Source: Pseudoalteromonas distincta (lineage in GTDB: Bacteria; Pseudomonadota; Gammaproteobacteria; Enterobacterales; Alteromonadaceae). From it: a stretch of DNA of 64,000 nucleotides. The notes below the pieces were generated by a model, which was not told the origin of the DNA, made no database searches, and worked only from the letters and a program-made list of their open reading frames with translations. The stretch lies in the NCBI RefSeq assembly GCF_000814675.1, contig NZ_JWIG01000009.1, positions 97,161 through 161,160 of the forward strand, read 5' to 3'. How positions within the stretch are numbered: the stretch's first letter is position 1; each line of letters opens with the position of its first letter. Of this stretch, positions 8,635 through 19,357 are shown piece after piece. The translations under genes were made by a program, and so were the position numbers.

Positions 8635-10548
8635 ATGACTGCAGCACAAAAAGAAACATTAGGCTTTCAAACAGAAGTAAAACAATTATTAAACTTAATG
8701 ATTCATTCTCTTTATTCTAATAAAGAAATATTTTTACGTGAGCTTGTGTCAAATGCATCAGACGCAGCAGACAAGTTACGCTTTTTAGCATTATCTCAAG
8801 GTGACCTTTACCAAGGTGATGCCGATTTACGTGTTCGTATTAGTGCAGATAAAGAAGCAAATACAATTACCATTTCAGATAATGGTATTGGTATGACGCG
8901 AGATGAAATCATTAGCTCATTAGGTACTATTGCAAAGTCGGGTACTGCTGAGTTTTTCAAAAACTTAACAGGCGATCAAAGTAAAGATTCACAGTTAATT
9001 GGTCAATTTGGTGTAGGTTTTTACTCTGCATTTATTGTTGCTGATTTAGTAACTGTTCGTACACGCAAAGCCGGTGAAACAACCGCATACGAGTGGGAAT
9101 CTCAAGGTGAAGGCGAATACACACTTCAAGAAATTGAAAAAGAAGGCCGTGGTACCGACATTATTTTACATCTTCGCGATGAAGAAAAAGAATTTGCTGA
9201 TGACTGGCGCCTACGTAGTATCGTTACTAAATACTCTGATCACATCTCAACGCCAGTACAAATGTTTAAAGCAGAAGTGCCAGAATCTGAAGGTGAAGAC
9301 GGCGAAAAAATTCCAGCAGTACCAGGTGAGTGGGAAAGCATTAACCGCGCGACTGCATTGTGGACACGCGATAAATCAGAGCTTTCTGATGATGAATACA
9401 AAGAGTTTTACAAGCATGTAAGCCATGATTGGGAAGAGCCACTTAGCTGGGCACATAATAAGGTTGAAGGTAAAACTGAATACACTAGCCTTTTATATAT
9501 TCCTAAAAAAGCACCTTTCGACTTATGGAACCGTGAACGTCAAAGTGGTTTAAAACTTTACGTACAACGTGTGTTTGTAATGGATGATGCTGAGCAATTC
9601 ATGCCAAGCTACCTTCGCTTTGTAAAAGGCTTACTAGATTCAAACGATTTACCACTGAACGTATCTCGTGAAATTCTACAAGACAACAAAGTAACGCAAG
9701 CTATTCGTAAAGGGTGTACATCGCGTATTATTAAAATGCTTGAGCGTATGGCTAAAAACAAAGCTGACGATTACCAAGTATTTTGGAATGAGTTTGGTCA
9801 AGTAATGAAAGAAGGCCCAGCTGAAGATGCTGCAAATAAAGAAGCTATTTGTAAGCTACTTCGTTTTTCTTCGACACACACTGATTCAGAAACACAAGAT
9901 GTGTCGCTTGAGCAATATGTTGAACGCATGAACGAAGGCCAAGACAAAATTTACTACGTAGTAGCTGATACATTCACCGCTGCGAAAAACTCACCGCATT
10001 TAGAGATTTTCCGCAAAAAAGGCATTGAAGTATTACTACTAAGTGACCGTGTTGACGAGTGGATGATGAGCCACTTAACTGAATTTGCTGATAAGCAACT
10101 ACAGTCAATCACACGTGGTGACTTAGATTTAGGTAAGCTTGACGACGAAGAAACTAAAAAAGCGCAAGAAGAGTCTGAAAAAGAAATGGCTGGCCTTGTT
10201 GAACGTATTAAAACAGCACTAGGTGATGACGTTAAAGAAGTGCGCTTTACGCACCGCTTAACAGATTCTCCAGCATGTGTTGTAAGCGACGACAACGACA
10301 TGAGCTCACAAATGCAAAAGCTAATGGAATCTGTTGGTCAAGCAGCCCCTGAAGCAAAACCTGTGTTTGAGCTAAACCCAGATCATCAACTTGTTAAGCA
10401 CTTAAATGACGAACAAGATGAAGATAAGTTTGCGCAGTGGTCACACGTTTTACTAGATCAAGCACTACTTGCAGAACGCGGTACACTTAAAGATCCAACA
10501 GGATTTGTTACTCGCTTAAATAAATTGATGCTTGAACTAAGTAAATAA
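8635..10548 (+). CDS. htpG: Hsp90 chaperone HtpG
   Basis: 637 residues (E. coli HtpG 624). The N-terminal GHKL ATPase motifs are visible: [15 protein letters not shown], the ATP-lid motif [11 protein letters not shown], and [11 protein letters not shown]. The middle domain carries the conserved NVSREILQ catalytic Arg segment, and a dimerisation domain follows to the C-terminus. It is a cytoplasmic ATP-dependent chaperone. A consensus sigma-32 promoter and a terminator bracket it, so it is a single-gene heat-shock unit. Confidence 0.98.
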   Translation: MTAAQKETLGFQTEVKQLLNLMIHSLYSNKEIFLRELVSNASDAADKLRFLALSQGDLYQGDADLRVRISADKEANTITISDNGIGMTRDEIISSLGTIAKSGTAEFFKNLTGDQSKDSQLIGQFGVGFYSAFIVADLVTVRTRKAGETTAYEWESQGEGEYTLQEIEKEGRGTDIILHLRDEEKEFADDWRLRSIVTKYSDHISTPVQMFKAEVPESEGEDGEKIPAVPGEWESINRATALWTRDKSELSDDEYKEFYKHVSHDWEEPLSWAHNKVEGKTEYTSLLYIPKKAPFDLWNRERQSGLKLYVQRVFVMDDAEQFMPSYLRFVKGLLDSNDLPLNVSREILQDNKVTQAIRKGCTSRIIKMLERMAKNKADDYQVFWNEFGQVMKEGPAEDAANKEAICKLLRFSSTHTDSETQDVSLEQYVERMNEGQDKIYYVVADTFTAAKNSPHLEIFRKKGIEVLLLSDRVDEWMMSHLTEFADKQLQSITRGDLDLGKLDDEETKKAQEESEKEMAGLVERIKTALGDDVKEVRFTHRLTDSPACVVSDDNDMSSQMQKLMESVGQAAPEAKPVFELNPDHQLVKHLNDEQDEDKFAQWSHVLLDQALLAERGTLKDPTGFVTRLNKLMLELSK

Positions 10549-10606
10549 GTAAATAAGCAAATAGCTATTTACTCAGTTAATAAAGTATAAATTATGTACT
10601 TTAAAT

Positions 10607-10632
10607 AAAAGGGAACGTGTGTTCCCTTTTTT
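10607..10632 (+). terminator. Intrinsic terminator after htpG
   Basis: AAAAGGGAAC and GTTCCCTTTT form a perfect 10-bp stem around a GTGT loop, followed by further Ts. Confidence 0.92.
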
Positions 10633-10723
10633 AATGCCCTGTAAACACCCCAACGGCTCATCAATTAGTATAAGTTGCTTGAGTATCGGCGGCGCTTGTG
10701 GAAGAATTCAGGCTTTAAAATAA

Positions 10724-11392
<669 letters not shown>

Positions 11393-11407
11393 TTATAAAA
11401 GCACATT

Positions 11408-11433
11408 AAAAAACCGCCAATTGGCGGTTTTTT
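11408..11433 (+). terminator. Intrinsic terminator after adk (bidirectional)
   Basis: AAAAAACCGCC and GGCGGTTTTTT pair perfectly around an AATT loop. The symmetrical A and T runs let it also stop transcripts arriving from the minus-strand thiol peroxidase gene. Confidence 0.93.
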
Positions 11434-11480
11434 GTTTTAAGGCTATTTAGCATTGCTTAATTAGTGCTACTTAATGGACT

Positions 11481-12062
11481 TTACAATGTTTTAAGTTTCT
11501 CAATTACGCTGTTGTATTCTGGTTCAGTTGAAAGGCTACTAACTAACTGTTTATAAATGACGTTATGGCTTTCATCTAAAATAAAGACTGTTCGCGTTAG
11601 TAAGCCCATATCTTTAATAATCAATCCGTATTTCTGACCAAAATCACGCCAAACAGAATCTGATAACGTAGTGATTTTATCGATATTTTCAGCTTTGCAA
11701 AAACGCTTTTGAGCAAATGGTAAATCAGCACTAATTGTTAGCATAACTACACTTGGGAATTGTGAGGCTACTTTTTCATTAAAGTGCTTAGTTTGCAGGC
11801 TACAAATGCCGGTATCTAGGCTGGGTACTACACTTATTAATACAGCTTGGCCTTTGTAATCCTCAAGTGTCACTGGAATAAAGTTGTCATCAACAACTTT
11901 GAAATTTGGCGCACTATCTCCAATTGAGATACCTTGACCTAATAAAGTGACTGGTTTGCCTTGCGCGGATACTTTTCCTGCATCAAGTGTGTTTTCTGGA
12001 TAGTCGGCTGCAATAGCCACAGAACAAAATGCACTCAAAGCAAAGGCAAGTGAACGTAACAT
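11481..12062 (-). CDS. Tpx-family thiol peroxidase with export signal
   Basis: 193 residues. The family core is clear: peroxidatic Cys87 in SVVPSLDTGICSLQT and resolving Cys122 in QKRFC, the Tpx 2-Cys arrangement. Unlike E. coli Tpx (168 aa) it has a predicted Sec signal peptide (residues 1-18/19, LAFALSAFCSVAIAA), so the enzyme should act in the periplasm. It reduces hydroperoxides using a thiol partner; a periplasmic Tpx would need an exported thioredoxin-like donor. It is monocistronic, with a TATAAT-like -10 on the minus strand near 12103-12108. Confidence 0.88.
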   Translation of the reverse strand: MLRSLAFALSAFCSVAIAADYPENTLDAGKVSAQGKPVTLLGQGISIGDSAPNFKVVDDNFIPVTLEDYKGQAVLISVVPSLDTGICSLQTKHFNEKVASQFPSVVMLTISADLPFAQKRFCKAENIDKITTLSDSVWRDFGQKYGLIIKDMGLLTRTVFILDESHNVIYKQLVSSLSTEPEYNSVIEKLKTL

Positions 12063-12295
12063 AAGGTATTTCCTTTTAAATTAACGCAATGGGCGTCAGT
12101 GTATTATACTGGGCTTTAGTTACCAAGTGATTAAACCTGCTTAATAGAGTGGGTATTAGCTCTGAAATATAAAAATTGTAACTATGCTAAACTTTGATTA
12201 ACATGAAGTTACAAAAGATATCTTCAATAATAAAAATAAAAACCATCATAAAATGATTTTAATGCTCATTACTGGTTTAGAAACAGAGAGATAAT

Positions 12296-13300
12296 ATGTC
12301 AACATCGGTATTAATATGTGATGACTCAAAATTAGCTAGGCGTCAGTTGGCTCGCTCATTACCTGAAGATTGGGACATTAAAGTTGAATTTGCACTTGAC
12401 GGCGTTGATTGTATAAAGCAAATAAAGTTAATTGAACCAGAGATACTTTTTCTCGATTTAAACATGCCAGAAATGGACGGTTATGAAGTATTAATCGCTA
12501 TGAAAGAACAGGGGCTTAATATTCTCACTGTTGTTGTCTCTGGTGATATACAACCAAGTGCACACCAAAGAGTGCTTGAGCTTGGTGCTATCGACTTTAT
12601 TCAAAAACCATGTTCCCCCGAAAAACTAGCCAGCATAATTGAACACCATGGGATTAAAGATAAAGCCATGCGTGAGCGTCTCTCTCATTCGCTAGGAGAG
12701 CAAGTCGACCCTGATGTTCGGGATATATACCAAGAGCTAACTAACGTTGCTATGGGGCAGGCTGGGGATTTACTTGCACGTCTTCTTAATGTATTTGTAG
12801 AGCTACCAATTCCTAATGTGAATATTTTGGAAGTTAATGAACTCGATATGGCGCTGCAGTCTATAGATAATAACGCAGCTACATCGGGTGTGTGCCAGGG
12901 CTTTATTGGCGGTGGTATTTCGGGCGAGGCGCTATTACTTTTAAATGATTCAAGCTTTAAAGAAATAGCTTCTTTGATGAACTATGACGGCGAATTAAAC
13001 GATAAAATTGAACTTGAGCTGCTTATGGATATTAGTAATATTTTGATAGGCGCTATTTTAACGGGTCTTTCAAAACAGCTCGACATGTCATTTAGCCAAG
13101 GGCACCCCATAGTACTTGGCCAACACAGAGATGTATCTGAGTTGGTTAAATCAAACAAGTCACGTTGGCAACGCACCCTTGCAATAGAGATTAGTTACGG
13201 TATTGAAAACCATGATATAAATTGCGACCTCATGCTGTTATTTACTGAAGATTCACTTAAAACTTTGAAATACAAAGTTGCTTACCTATTAGAAGATTAA
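12296..13300 (+). CDS. Response regulator with C-terminal CheC/CheX-like phosphatase domain
   Basis: 334 residues. Residues 1-120 form a receiver domain: acidic pair D9/D10, phosphoacceptor D54 in LFLDLNMPEMDG and Lys104 in IQKPCSP. Residues about 140-330 resemble CheC: helix 1 has ELTNVAMGQAG with a Pro about 21 residues later (the ExxN phosphatase pattern), and the second repeat has DISNILIG, with Asp in place of Glu. CheC-type proteins dephosphorylate CheY-P. Fused to a receiver, it probably senses or controls its own or a neighbour's phosphorylation. It is followed after 3 bp by a diguanylate cyclase, so the pair likely forms one signalling unit. Confidence 0.82.
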   Translation: MSTSVLICDDSKLARRQLARSLPEDWDIKVEFALDGVDCIKQIKLIEPEILFLDLNMPEMDGYEVLIAMKEQGLNILTVVVSGDIQPSAHQRVLELGAIDFIQKPCSPEKLASIIEHHGIKDKAMRERLSHSLGEQVDPDVRDIYQELTNVAMGQAGDLLARLLNVFVELPIPNVNILEVNELDMALQSIDNNAATSGVCQGFIGGGISGEALLLLNDSSFKEIASLMNYDGELNDKIELELLMDISNILIGAILTGLSKQLDMSFSQGHPIVLGQHRDVSELVKSNKSRWQRTLAIEISYGIENHDINCDLMLLFTEDSLKTLKYKVAYLLED

Positions 13301-13303
13301 GTT

Positions 13304-14275
13304 ATGGCCGCTGATTTAGAAATGAATGAGATCCATTGGTTAATGGATATGTTTAATACCGTTGATGTAGGCCTTGTGGTACTCGATAGGGATTATAAGG
13401 TGTGTGTATGGAATGGTTTTATGGAAAACCATTCAGGGCTTCTACCAAGCGCAGTAAAAGATAAAGATCTATTTGATTTATTTCCTGCAATAGACGAAAA
13501 ATGGTTTAGAAGTAAATCTGAGTCGGTTTTTGTTTTAAAAAACCGCTCTTTTACGATTTGGGAGCAGCAGCCATACATTTTTAGGTTTAAAAATTATCGA
13601 CCTATTACTGGTAAAGCTGATTACATGTATCAAAATGCGACATTCATCCCTCTTACCAATACGATGGGCGAAGTTAGCCACATTTGTATTATTTTATATG
13701 ATGTAACAGATGTCGCGGTAAATAAAAAAGAGCTTGAAGAGTTAAATAAAAAATTAGAACAAGTAAGTCAAACAGATAGCTTAACGCAGCTTGCAAACCG
13801 TGGACACTGGGAAGGTACGCTACGCCAAGAGTTTTTAAGAGTTAAGCGAAGTGGTGGCTGTAGTACATTATTAATGTTTGATATTGATCACTTTAAAAAA
13901 ATAAATGATGAATATGGTCATAGCTGTGGTGATGAATCGCTTCGTCATTTGTCTAACTTACTACGTACGACGCTGCGCGAGACTGATGTTGCAGGGCGTT
14001 ATGGCGGTGAAGAGTTTGCAGTGACATTGCTTGATACAGATAAAGAAGGCGCTTTTGTATTTGCTGAGCGTTTAAGGGTATTGATTGAAACTAACCCTGT
14101 TAAGTATAAACACTTTGAAATAACAATGACGGTAAGTATAGGGCTGGCTGGTAGCAGTAATGATTTTAAAAATCATGAGCGCTGGATAGAGGCTGCAGAT
14201 AAAGCACTGTACCAGTCTAAAAATACAGGGCGAAATAAAGTAATAGCCTACGAAGATATAAAAAATGACGCTTAA
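13304..14275 (+). CDS. PAS-GGDEF diguanylate cyclase
   Basis: 323 residues. An N-terminal PAS-like domain (about 8-138, VGLVVLDRDYKVCVWN) is joined by a short coiled coil (ELEELNKKLEQVSQ) to a GGDEF domain. The active-site motif is GGEEF (234-238), and the RETD inhibitory site (225-228) is placed five residues before it, so product feedback by c-di-GMP is expected. It makes cyclic di-GMP from two GTP. There are no membrane segments. It starts 3 bp after the receiver-CheC gene, strongly suggesting joint control. Its stop codon lies inside the loop of the terminator hairpin. Confidence 0.9.
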   Translation: MAADLEMNEIHWLMDMFNTVDVGLVVLDRDYKVCVWNGFMENHSGLLPSAVKDKDLFDLFPAIDEKWFRSKSESVFVLKNRSFTIWEQQPYIFRFKNYRPITGKADYMYQNATFIPLTNTMGEVSHICIILYDVTDVAVNKKELEELNKKLEQVSQTDSLTQLANRGHWEGTLRQEFLRVKRSGGCSTLLMFDIDHFKKINDEYGHSCGDESLRHLSNLLRTTLRETDVAGRYGGEEFAVTLLDTDKEGAFVFAERLRVLIETNPVKYKHFEITMTVSIGLAGSSNDFKNHERWIEAADKALYQSKNTGRNKVIAYEDIKNDA

Positions 14276-14287
14276 GCGTCATTTTTT
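14260..14287 (+). terminator. Terminator overlapping the end of the diguanylate cyclase gene
   Basis: AAAAAATGACGC pairs perfectly with GCGTCATTTTTT around a TTAA loop. The TAA stop of the coding sequence (14273-14275) lies in the loop, so the last four codons are part of the stem. It is symmetrical and may also end ycgB transcripts from the other strand. Confidence 0.9.
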
Positions 14288-14375
14288 ATATCCAGAATTT
14301 AGAGTTAAATAATACCGTGTTTTTTTACAATCTGCTGAGCAAACCCAATCAGTATGGAAATTGTATTGCTCTTCA

Positions 14376-15890
14376 TTATTGTGTTGTGTGTCGAGAGTCA
14401 TCTATTGGGCATTGACCAATTATTGAAACCTCACCAGAATTTGACTCTTGCTCTAGTTTTACTTTAAAGCCCCATAATCTGTAAAGATGCTTAAGCACTT
14501 CCTCGTGCGAGTTTGCTAAAGGGATATTATTATGAGGTACATAGCGTAGGGTTAATGAACGGTCACCTCTAATATCAACATCATACACTTGAATGTTAGG
14601 CTCATGATTACTTAAATTGTACTGCGCTGAGAGTGCTTCTCTCACTGCTTTATAGCCGTTGTCGTTATGTATTGCGCCAATTTCTAGGTGGGGATTATTA
14701 GTATGGTCAATAATAGTAAATAATTTAAAATCACGAATTAACTTAGGCGATAAAAACTGGCTAATAAAACTCTCATCCTTAAAGTTTTCCATTGCAAAAT
14801 GCAGTGTATCTAGCCAGTTACTACCTGCATATTCAGGAAACCAGCGTTTATCTTCTTCAGTTGGGTGTTCACATATTCTGCGAATATCAACCATCATATT
14901 AAAGCCTAAAGCATATGGGTTAATGCCTGAATAATACTTACTGTTATAAGGTGGCTGATAAACTACGTTGGTGTGGCTTTGTAAAAACTCTAACATGAAA
15001 GAGTCGGTGAGCTTTCCCTCATCATATAAGTGATTAAGGATGGTGTAGTGCCAAAAAGTTGCCCAACCTTCGTTCATTACTTGAGTTTGTTTTTGTGGGT
15101 AAAAGTATTGCGAAATTTTACGTACAATACGTATCACTTCACGTTGCCAAGAATCGAGTAATGGGGCATTTTTTTCAATAAAATACAAAATATTTTCTTG
15201 AGGTTCAGAAGGGAAATGGCGGACTTTCTTTTTGGTTTCTTGCTGTTGCTCAGGAATAGTCCGCCATAATTCGTTTACTTGCGATTGAAGGTAGTCTTCG
15301 CGCTCTTGTTGGCGTTTTTGCTCTTCAAATAGCGATATTTGTTGTGGACGTTTGTAGCGATCGACCCCGTAATTCATTAATGCATGACATGAGTCGAGTA
15401 GGGCTTCTACTTGTGTAATACCATGCTTTTCTTCGCAGCGGCTTATGTAGTTTTTAGCAAATACCAAGTAATCAATAATTGAACCTGCATCGGTCCAGGT
15501 TTTAAATAAGTAATTACCTTTAAAAAATGAGTTATGTCCGTAACACGCATGTGCCATTACAAGCGCTTGCATAGGTAGGGTGTTTTCTTCCATTAAGTAC
15601 GCAATACAAGGGTCTGAATTTATCACTATTTCGTAAGCGAGACCCATTTGTCCGCGCTTATAATTTTGCTCTGTTTGGATAAATTTCTTACCGTAAGACC
15701 AATGACTGTAGCCAATAGGCATACCAACGCTTGAATAAGCATCCATCATTTGCTCTGCGGTTATCACTTCAATTTGATTAGGGTAGGTGTCTAACCTGTA
15801 GTGAGCTGCAACACGGGCAATTTCACCTTGGTACTCATCCAATAAATCAAAGGTCCAATCTGGGCCATCACTCAATCGTTTATCATTCAT
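14376..15890 (-). CDS. ycgB: SpoVR family protein YcgB
   Basis: 504 residues from the ATG at 15890 (MNDKRLSDGPDWTF; AGGTAG-type ribosome-binding site), close to the 510 of E. coli YcgB. The frame stays open upstream into yeaH, but those 29 codons do not resemble the family. The conserved SpoVR core is visible (YSHWSYGKKF, CYGHNSFFKGNY, NEGWATFWHY, the last with metal-binding-like His/Glu). The biochemical role is not established; in enterobacteria it is part of the stationary-phase and stress regulon with yeaGH. It is the last gene of yeaG-yeaH-ycgB, with a 19-bp gap. Confidence 0.93.
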   Translation of the reverse strand: MNDKRLSDGPDWTFDLLDEYQGEIARVAAHYRLDTYPNQIEVITAEQMMDAYSSVGMPIGYSHWSYGKKFIQTEQNYKRGQMGLAYEIVINSDPCIAYLMEENTLPMQALVMAHACYGHNSFFKGNYLFKTWTDAGSIIDYLVFAKNYISRCEEKHGITQVEALLDSCHALMNYGVDRYKRPQQISLFEEQKRQQEREDYLQSQVNELWRTIPEQQQETKKKVRHFPSEPQENILYFIEKNAPLLDSWQREVIRIVRKISQYFYPQKQTQVMNEGWATFWHYTILNHLYDEGKLTDSFMLEFLQSHTNVVYQPPYNSKYYSGINPYALGFNMMVDIRRICEHPTEEDKRWFPEYAGSNWLDTLHFAMENFKDESFISQFLSPKLIRDFKLFTIIDHTNNPHLEIGAIHNDNGYKAVREALSAQYNLSNHEPNIQVYDVDIRGDRSLTLRYVPHNNIPLANSHEEVLKHLYRLWGFKVKLEQESNSGEVSIIGQCPIDDSRHTTQ

Positions 15891-15909
15891 AATACTACCT
15901 CGCTTTTGG

Positions 15910-17193
15910 CTATGCAGAGTTTTGCTGTTGACGACCTTTTTTAAATAGCTCCCTAAAAATTGGGTAAATATCTTCAACGCTTTGAATATGCTGTATGGCG
16001 AAATTATTATGGCTGTGTGTTATAGATTCATATTCGCGCCATAGGCTTTGATGAGCACGAGTGGTTATTTCAATATAAGCAAAATAACGTACTGCGCTTA
16101 AGAGCTTATTACGTAATATTTCACCACACTGCGGGGTGTCGTCCGCCCAGTTATCGCCATCAGAGGCTTGTGCGGCGTATACATTCCACTCATTTGCGTG
16201 ATAACGCTCTTTTATTATTTCGTTCATTAATTTAAGTGCGCTTGAAACAATAGTGCCGCCAGTTTCTTGGGAGTAAAAAAACTCTTGTTCGTCTACTTCT
16301 TTAGCTTGTGTGTGGTGGCGAATATAAACAACTTCTATGTCTTTATAACTGCGCGTTAAAAATTGATAGAGCAAAATATAAAAACGCTTTGCCATGTCTT
16401 TTGTTGGCTGATCCATTGAGCCTGACACATCCATAATACAAAACATCACGGCTTTGCTGGTGGGGTGAGGGCGCTTTTCGTAATTACGAAAACGTAAATC
16501 GTAGTTATCAATAAACGGAACCGACTTAATTTGCACTTTTAATGCTGCAATTTCTTTTTGTAACAAAGCAATTGCCGCTTTATCGTTATGTGGACCAGCA
16601 AGCAGCAGAGCAAGTTGTTCTTCGAGCTCTTTTAAACGGCGTTTTTTACCTGCACTCATGGCAACACGCCGTGCAAGCGAGCCTTGAAGAGAGCGTACAA
16701 TGTCAATATTACTTGGCATGCCGTCGCTACAAAATCCTGCGCGATGGGTTTTCATTTGCACTAACTTATCAAGTTGGTTTTCTTGTAAGTTAGGAAGTTC
16801 TAGATCTTCAAACAGTAAATCAAGGTATTCATCTTTTGATATTGAAAATACAAACTCATCTTGTCCCTCGCCCGAATCGCTGGCGTCACCTTCACCGGCA
16901 CCACCGCCTTGTCCGCCTTTAGGGCGCTCAATTTTATCACCTGTAGAAAACTGATCGTTACCAGGGTGAATTTGCTCTCTATTCCCGCCTTGCCCTTGAT
17001 GAAATGTAGGTTCGCTGATATCGCGTTGTGGAATAGAAATACTCTCACCAGAGCTTGAATCGGTAACGCTGCGTTTGTTAATCGCATCTGAAACCGCTTC
17101 TTTAATTTGCTTTTTATAGCGCCTAATAAAGCGCTGGCGATTAAGCGTACTTTTATTTTTTCCGTTTAAACGCCTATCTATAAAATGCGCCAT
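15910..17193 (-). CDS. yeaH: DUF444 protein YeaH
   Basis: 427 residues, identical in length to E. coli YeaH. The N-terminus is basic ([20 protein letters not shown]), followed by a Gly-rich acidic spacer around residue 90. The C-terminal half is a von Willebrand A-like domain with a MIDAS-type motif (MDVSGSMDQ). It is encoded with the PrkA-type kinase YeaG in a conserved operon linked to starvation and nitrogen stress survival. It lies 31 bp downstream of yeaG. Confidence 0.95.
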   Translation of the reverse strand: MAHFIDRRLNGKNKSTLNRQRFIRRYKKQIKEAVSDAINKRSVTDSSSGESISIPQRDISEPTFHQGQGGNREQIHPGNDQFSTGDKIERPKGGQGGGAGEGDASDSGEGQDEFVFSISKDEYLDLLFEDLELPNLQENQLDKLVQMKTHRAGFCSDGMPSNIDIVRSLQGSLARRVAMSAGKKRRLKELEEQLALLLAGPHNDKAAIALLQKEIAALKVQIKSVPFIDNYDLRFRNYEKRPHPTSKAVMFCIMDVSGSMDQPTKDMAKRFYILLYQFLTRSYKDIEVVYIRHHTQAKEVDEQEFFYSQETGGTIVSSALKLMNEIIKERYHANEWNVYAAQASDGDNWADDTPQCGEILRNKLLSAVRYFAYIEITTRAHQSLWREYESITHSHNNFAIQHIQSVEDIYPIFRELFKKGRQQQNSA

Positions 17194-17224
17194 ATTGACC
17201 TCCTATATACTACGACTATGAAGG

Positions 17225-19147
17225 TTATTGCGATTTTCTAACCCGTAAATACCACTCAGAAAGCAAGCGAACTTGTTTTTGTGTATAGCCTTTTTCGACC
17301 ATACGGTTCACAAAGTCTTCGTGCTTTTGCTGATCCTCTGCAGACGTTTTAGTATTAAACGAAATAACAGGGAGTAAATCTTCGGTATTAGAGAACATTT
17401 TTTTCTCAATCACCGTGCGTAGTTTTTCGTAGCTTGTCCATAGTGGGTTTTTACCGTTGTTGTGTGCACGGGCACGCAGTACAAAGTTCACTATTTCATT
17501 ACGAAAATCTTTAGGATTAGAAATACCCGCTGGCTTTTCTATTTTTTCAAGTTCAGCGTTTAGCGCTGCGCGGTCAAATAGCTGTCCTGTATCGGGGTCG
17601 CGATATTCTTGGTCTTGTATCCAAAAATCTGCATAAATAACATAACGGTCAAAAATATTTTGTCCGTATTCCGAGTACGATTCTAGATAAGCGGTTTGCA
17701 GTTCTTTACCTATAAACTCGACATATTGTGGAATTAAATAGCCTTTTAAAAAGCTTAAATAACGCTCTTCTATTTCACTTGAAAATTGCTCGCGCTCTAT
17801 CTGTTGCTCAAGCACATAGAATAAATGCACCGGATTTGCAGCAACCTCAGTGGTATCAAAGTTAAACACTCGGGACAAAATTTTAAACGCAAAGCGAGTA
17901 GAGAGCCCCGTCATGCCTTCATCAACACCTGCGTAATCACGATACTCTTGATACGATTTTGCTTTAGGGTCGGTGTCTTTTAGGGTCTCGCCATCGTATA
18001 CCCGCATTTTAGAATAGATACTTGAATTTTCTGGCTCTTTTAAACGTGATAGCGTCGTAAATTGCGCCAATGTTTTAAGTGTACCCGGTGCACATGGCGC
18101 GTTGTATAGCTCGCTGTGCTCAAGTAATTTGTCGTAAATTTTAATTTCTTCAGTTACACGTAAGCAATAAGGGACTTTTACAATATAAACACGGTCTAAA
18201 AATGCTTCGTTGTTTTTATTGTTTTTAAAGGTTTGCCACTCAGACTCATTCGAGTGAGCGAGGATCATGCCATTAAAGGGCAGGGCACTAATGCCTTCTG
18301 TGCCGTTATAGTTACCTTCTTGGGTTGCGGTAAGTAAAGGATGCAGCACTTTAATAGGCGCTTTAAACATTTCTACAAATTCCATCAGCCCTTGGTTAGC
18401 TAAACATAAAGAGCCAGAGTAGGCGTATGCATCAGGATCGTTTTGGGCAAAGTGCTCAAGCTGGCGAATATCGACCTTACCAACCAGTGCTGAAATATCT
18501 TGGTTGTTTTCATCTCCTGGCTCGGTTTTGGCAATGCCTATTTGGTTTAAAATAGAAGGGTAGCGTTTAACCACTCTAAACTGGCTTATATCACCATTGA
18601 ACTCTTTTAAGCGTTTGCCAGCCCAAGGCGACATAATGGTTTTTAAGTAGCGCGGTTTAATACCGTATTCTTTGCTGAGTACGTCTGCATCTTCGATAGG
18701 ATCAAACAAGGAGAGGGGGTGGTCGTTTACAGGAGACCCTTTAATTGAATAAATAGGCACTTGTTGCATTAAATACTTTAGTTTTTCAGCAATGGATGAT
18801 TTACCCCCACCAACAGGTCCAAGTAAATAAAGCACTTGTTTGCATTCTTCTAGCCCCTGAGCCGCATGTTTTAAATAAGAGACTATTTGCTCAATGGCGT
18901 CTTCCATACCATAAAAATCAGCAAAGGCAGGGTAGCGCGCAACTACTCTATTTGAAAATAATCGACTTAGTCGTGCATCCGTTGCGGTATCTACCATGTG
19001 TGGTTCGCCAATTGCCATAAGTAGGCGTTCTGGTGCGCTGGCGTAGGCAGACTTATCGGTTTTACAAATCTCAAGAAATTCAGCGATACTGTATTCTTCT
19101 TCCTGTGCCGCTTCGTATCGTGCTTGGTAATGCTCAAAAATCGTCAT
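17225..19147 (-). CDS. yeaG: PrkA-type serine kinase YeaG
   Basis: 640 residues (E. coli YeaG 644). An N-terminal AAA-like module carries the P-loop LLGPVGGGKSSIAEKL, followed by the PrkA core (HPLSLFD, MSPWAGKRLKEF, GILxHSNE-type MILAHSNESEW) and the C-terminal kinase-like region (STRFAFKILSRVF, NYV/ENVR-type segments). Members phosphorylate serine or threonine substrates and act in stress adaptation. It is the first gene of yeaG-yeaH-ycgB. An AGGTTATT ribosome-binding region precedes the ATG. No clear sigma-70 promoter is seen in the 200 bp upstream. Confidence 0.95.
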   Translation of the reverse strand: MTIFEHYQARYEAAQEEEYSIAEFLEICKTDKSAYASAPERLLMAIGEPHMVDTATDARLSRLFSNRVVARYPAFADFYGMEDAIEQIVSYLKHAAQGLEECKQVLYLLGPVGGGKSSIAEKLKYLMQQVPIYSIKGSPVNDHPLSLFDPIEDADVLSKEYGIKPRYLKTIMSPWAGKRLKEFNGDISQFRVVKRYPSILNQIGIAKTEPGDENNQDISALVGKVDIRQLEHFAQNDPDAYAYSGSLCLANQGLMEFVEMFKAPIKVLHPLLTATQEGNYNGTEGISALPFNGMILAHSNESEWQTFKNNKNNEAFLDRVYIVKVPYCLRVTEEIKIYDKLLEHSELYNAPCAPGTLKTLAQFTTLSRLKEPENSSIYSKMRVYDGETLKDTDPKAKSYQEYRDYAGVDEGMTGLSTRFAFKILSRVFNFDTTEVAANPVHLFYVLEQQIEREQFSSEIEERYLSFLKGYLIPQYVEFIGKELQTAYLESYSEYGQNIFDRYVIYADFWIQDQEYRDPDTGQLFDRAALNAELEKIEKPAGISNPKDFRNEIVNFVLRARAHNNGKNPLWTSYEKLRTVIEKKMFSNTEDLLPVISFNTKTSAEDQQKHEDFVNRMVEKGYTQKQVRLLSEWYLRVRKSQ

Positions 19148-19310
19148 AATAACCTCCGAAACCCGCTGTAAAAAGGTGCTTACCTTTTAAAGTCTAGTCA
19201 CGAATGTGTATGTTTGTGCAATAAAATTAAAAATTTAAGTGAAAAAAGATCATGTTACTAAAAGTGTTTTATTGAATGATGAGGCGCTTAGGTGTGATAA
19301 ACAACAAACA

Positions 19311-19336
19311 AAAAAAGACGCCTAAGCGTCTTTTTT
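19311..19336 (-). terminator. Terminator after sodB
   Basis: AAAAAAGACGC and GCGTCTTTTTT pair around a CTAA loop. It lies 22 bp past the sodB stop on the minus strand, and the symmetrical runs make it usable in both directions. Confidence 0.9.
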
Positions 19337-19357
19337 ACATTAGCGTTTAAAGGCTAA

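Noticed and set aside
9074..9421. A 115-codon plus-strand frame inside htpG
   Set aside because: It is a shadow of the intact htpG frame; its Lys-rich translation has no family pattern.
15891..15977. Upstream extension of ycgB overlapping yeaH
   Set aside because: The 29 extra codons do not resemble the SpoVR family, and the ATG at 15890 has its own ribosome-binding site.
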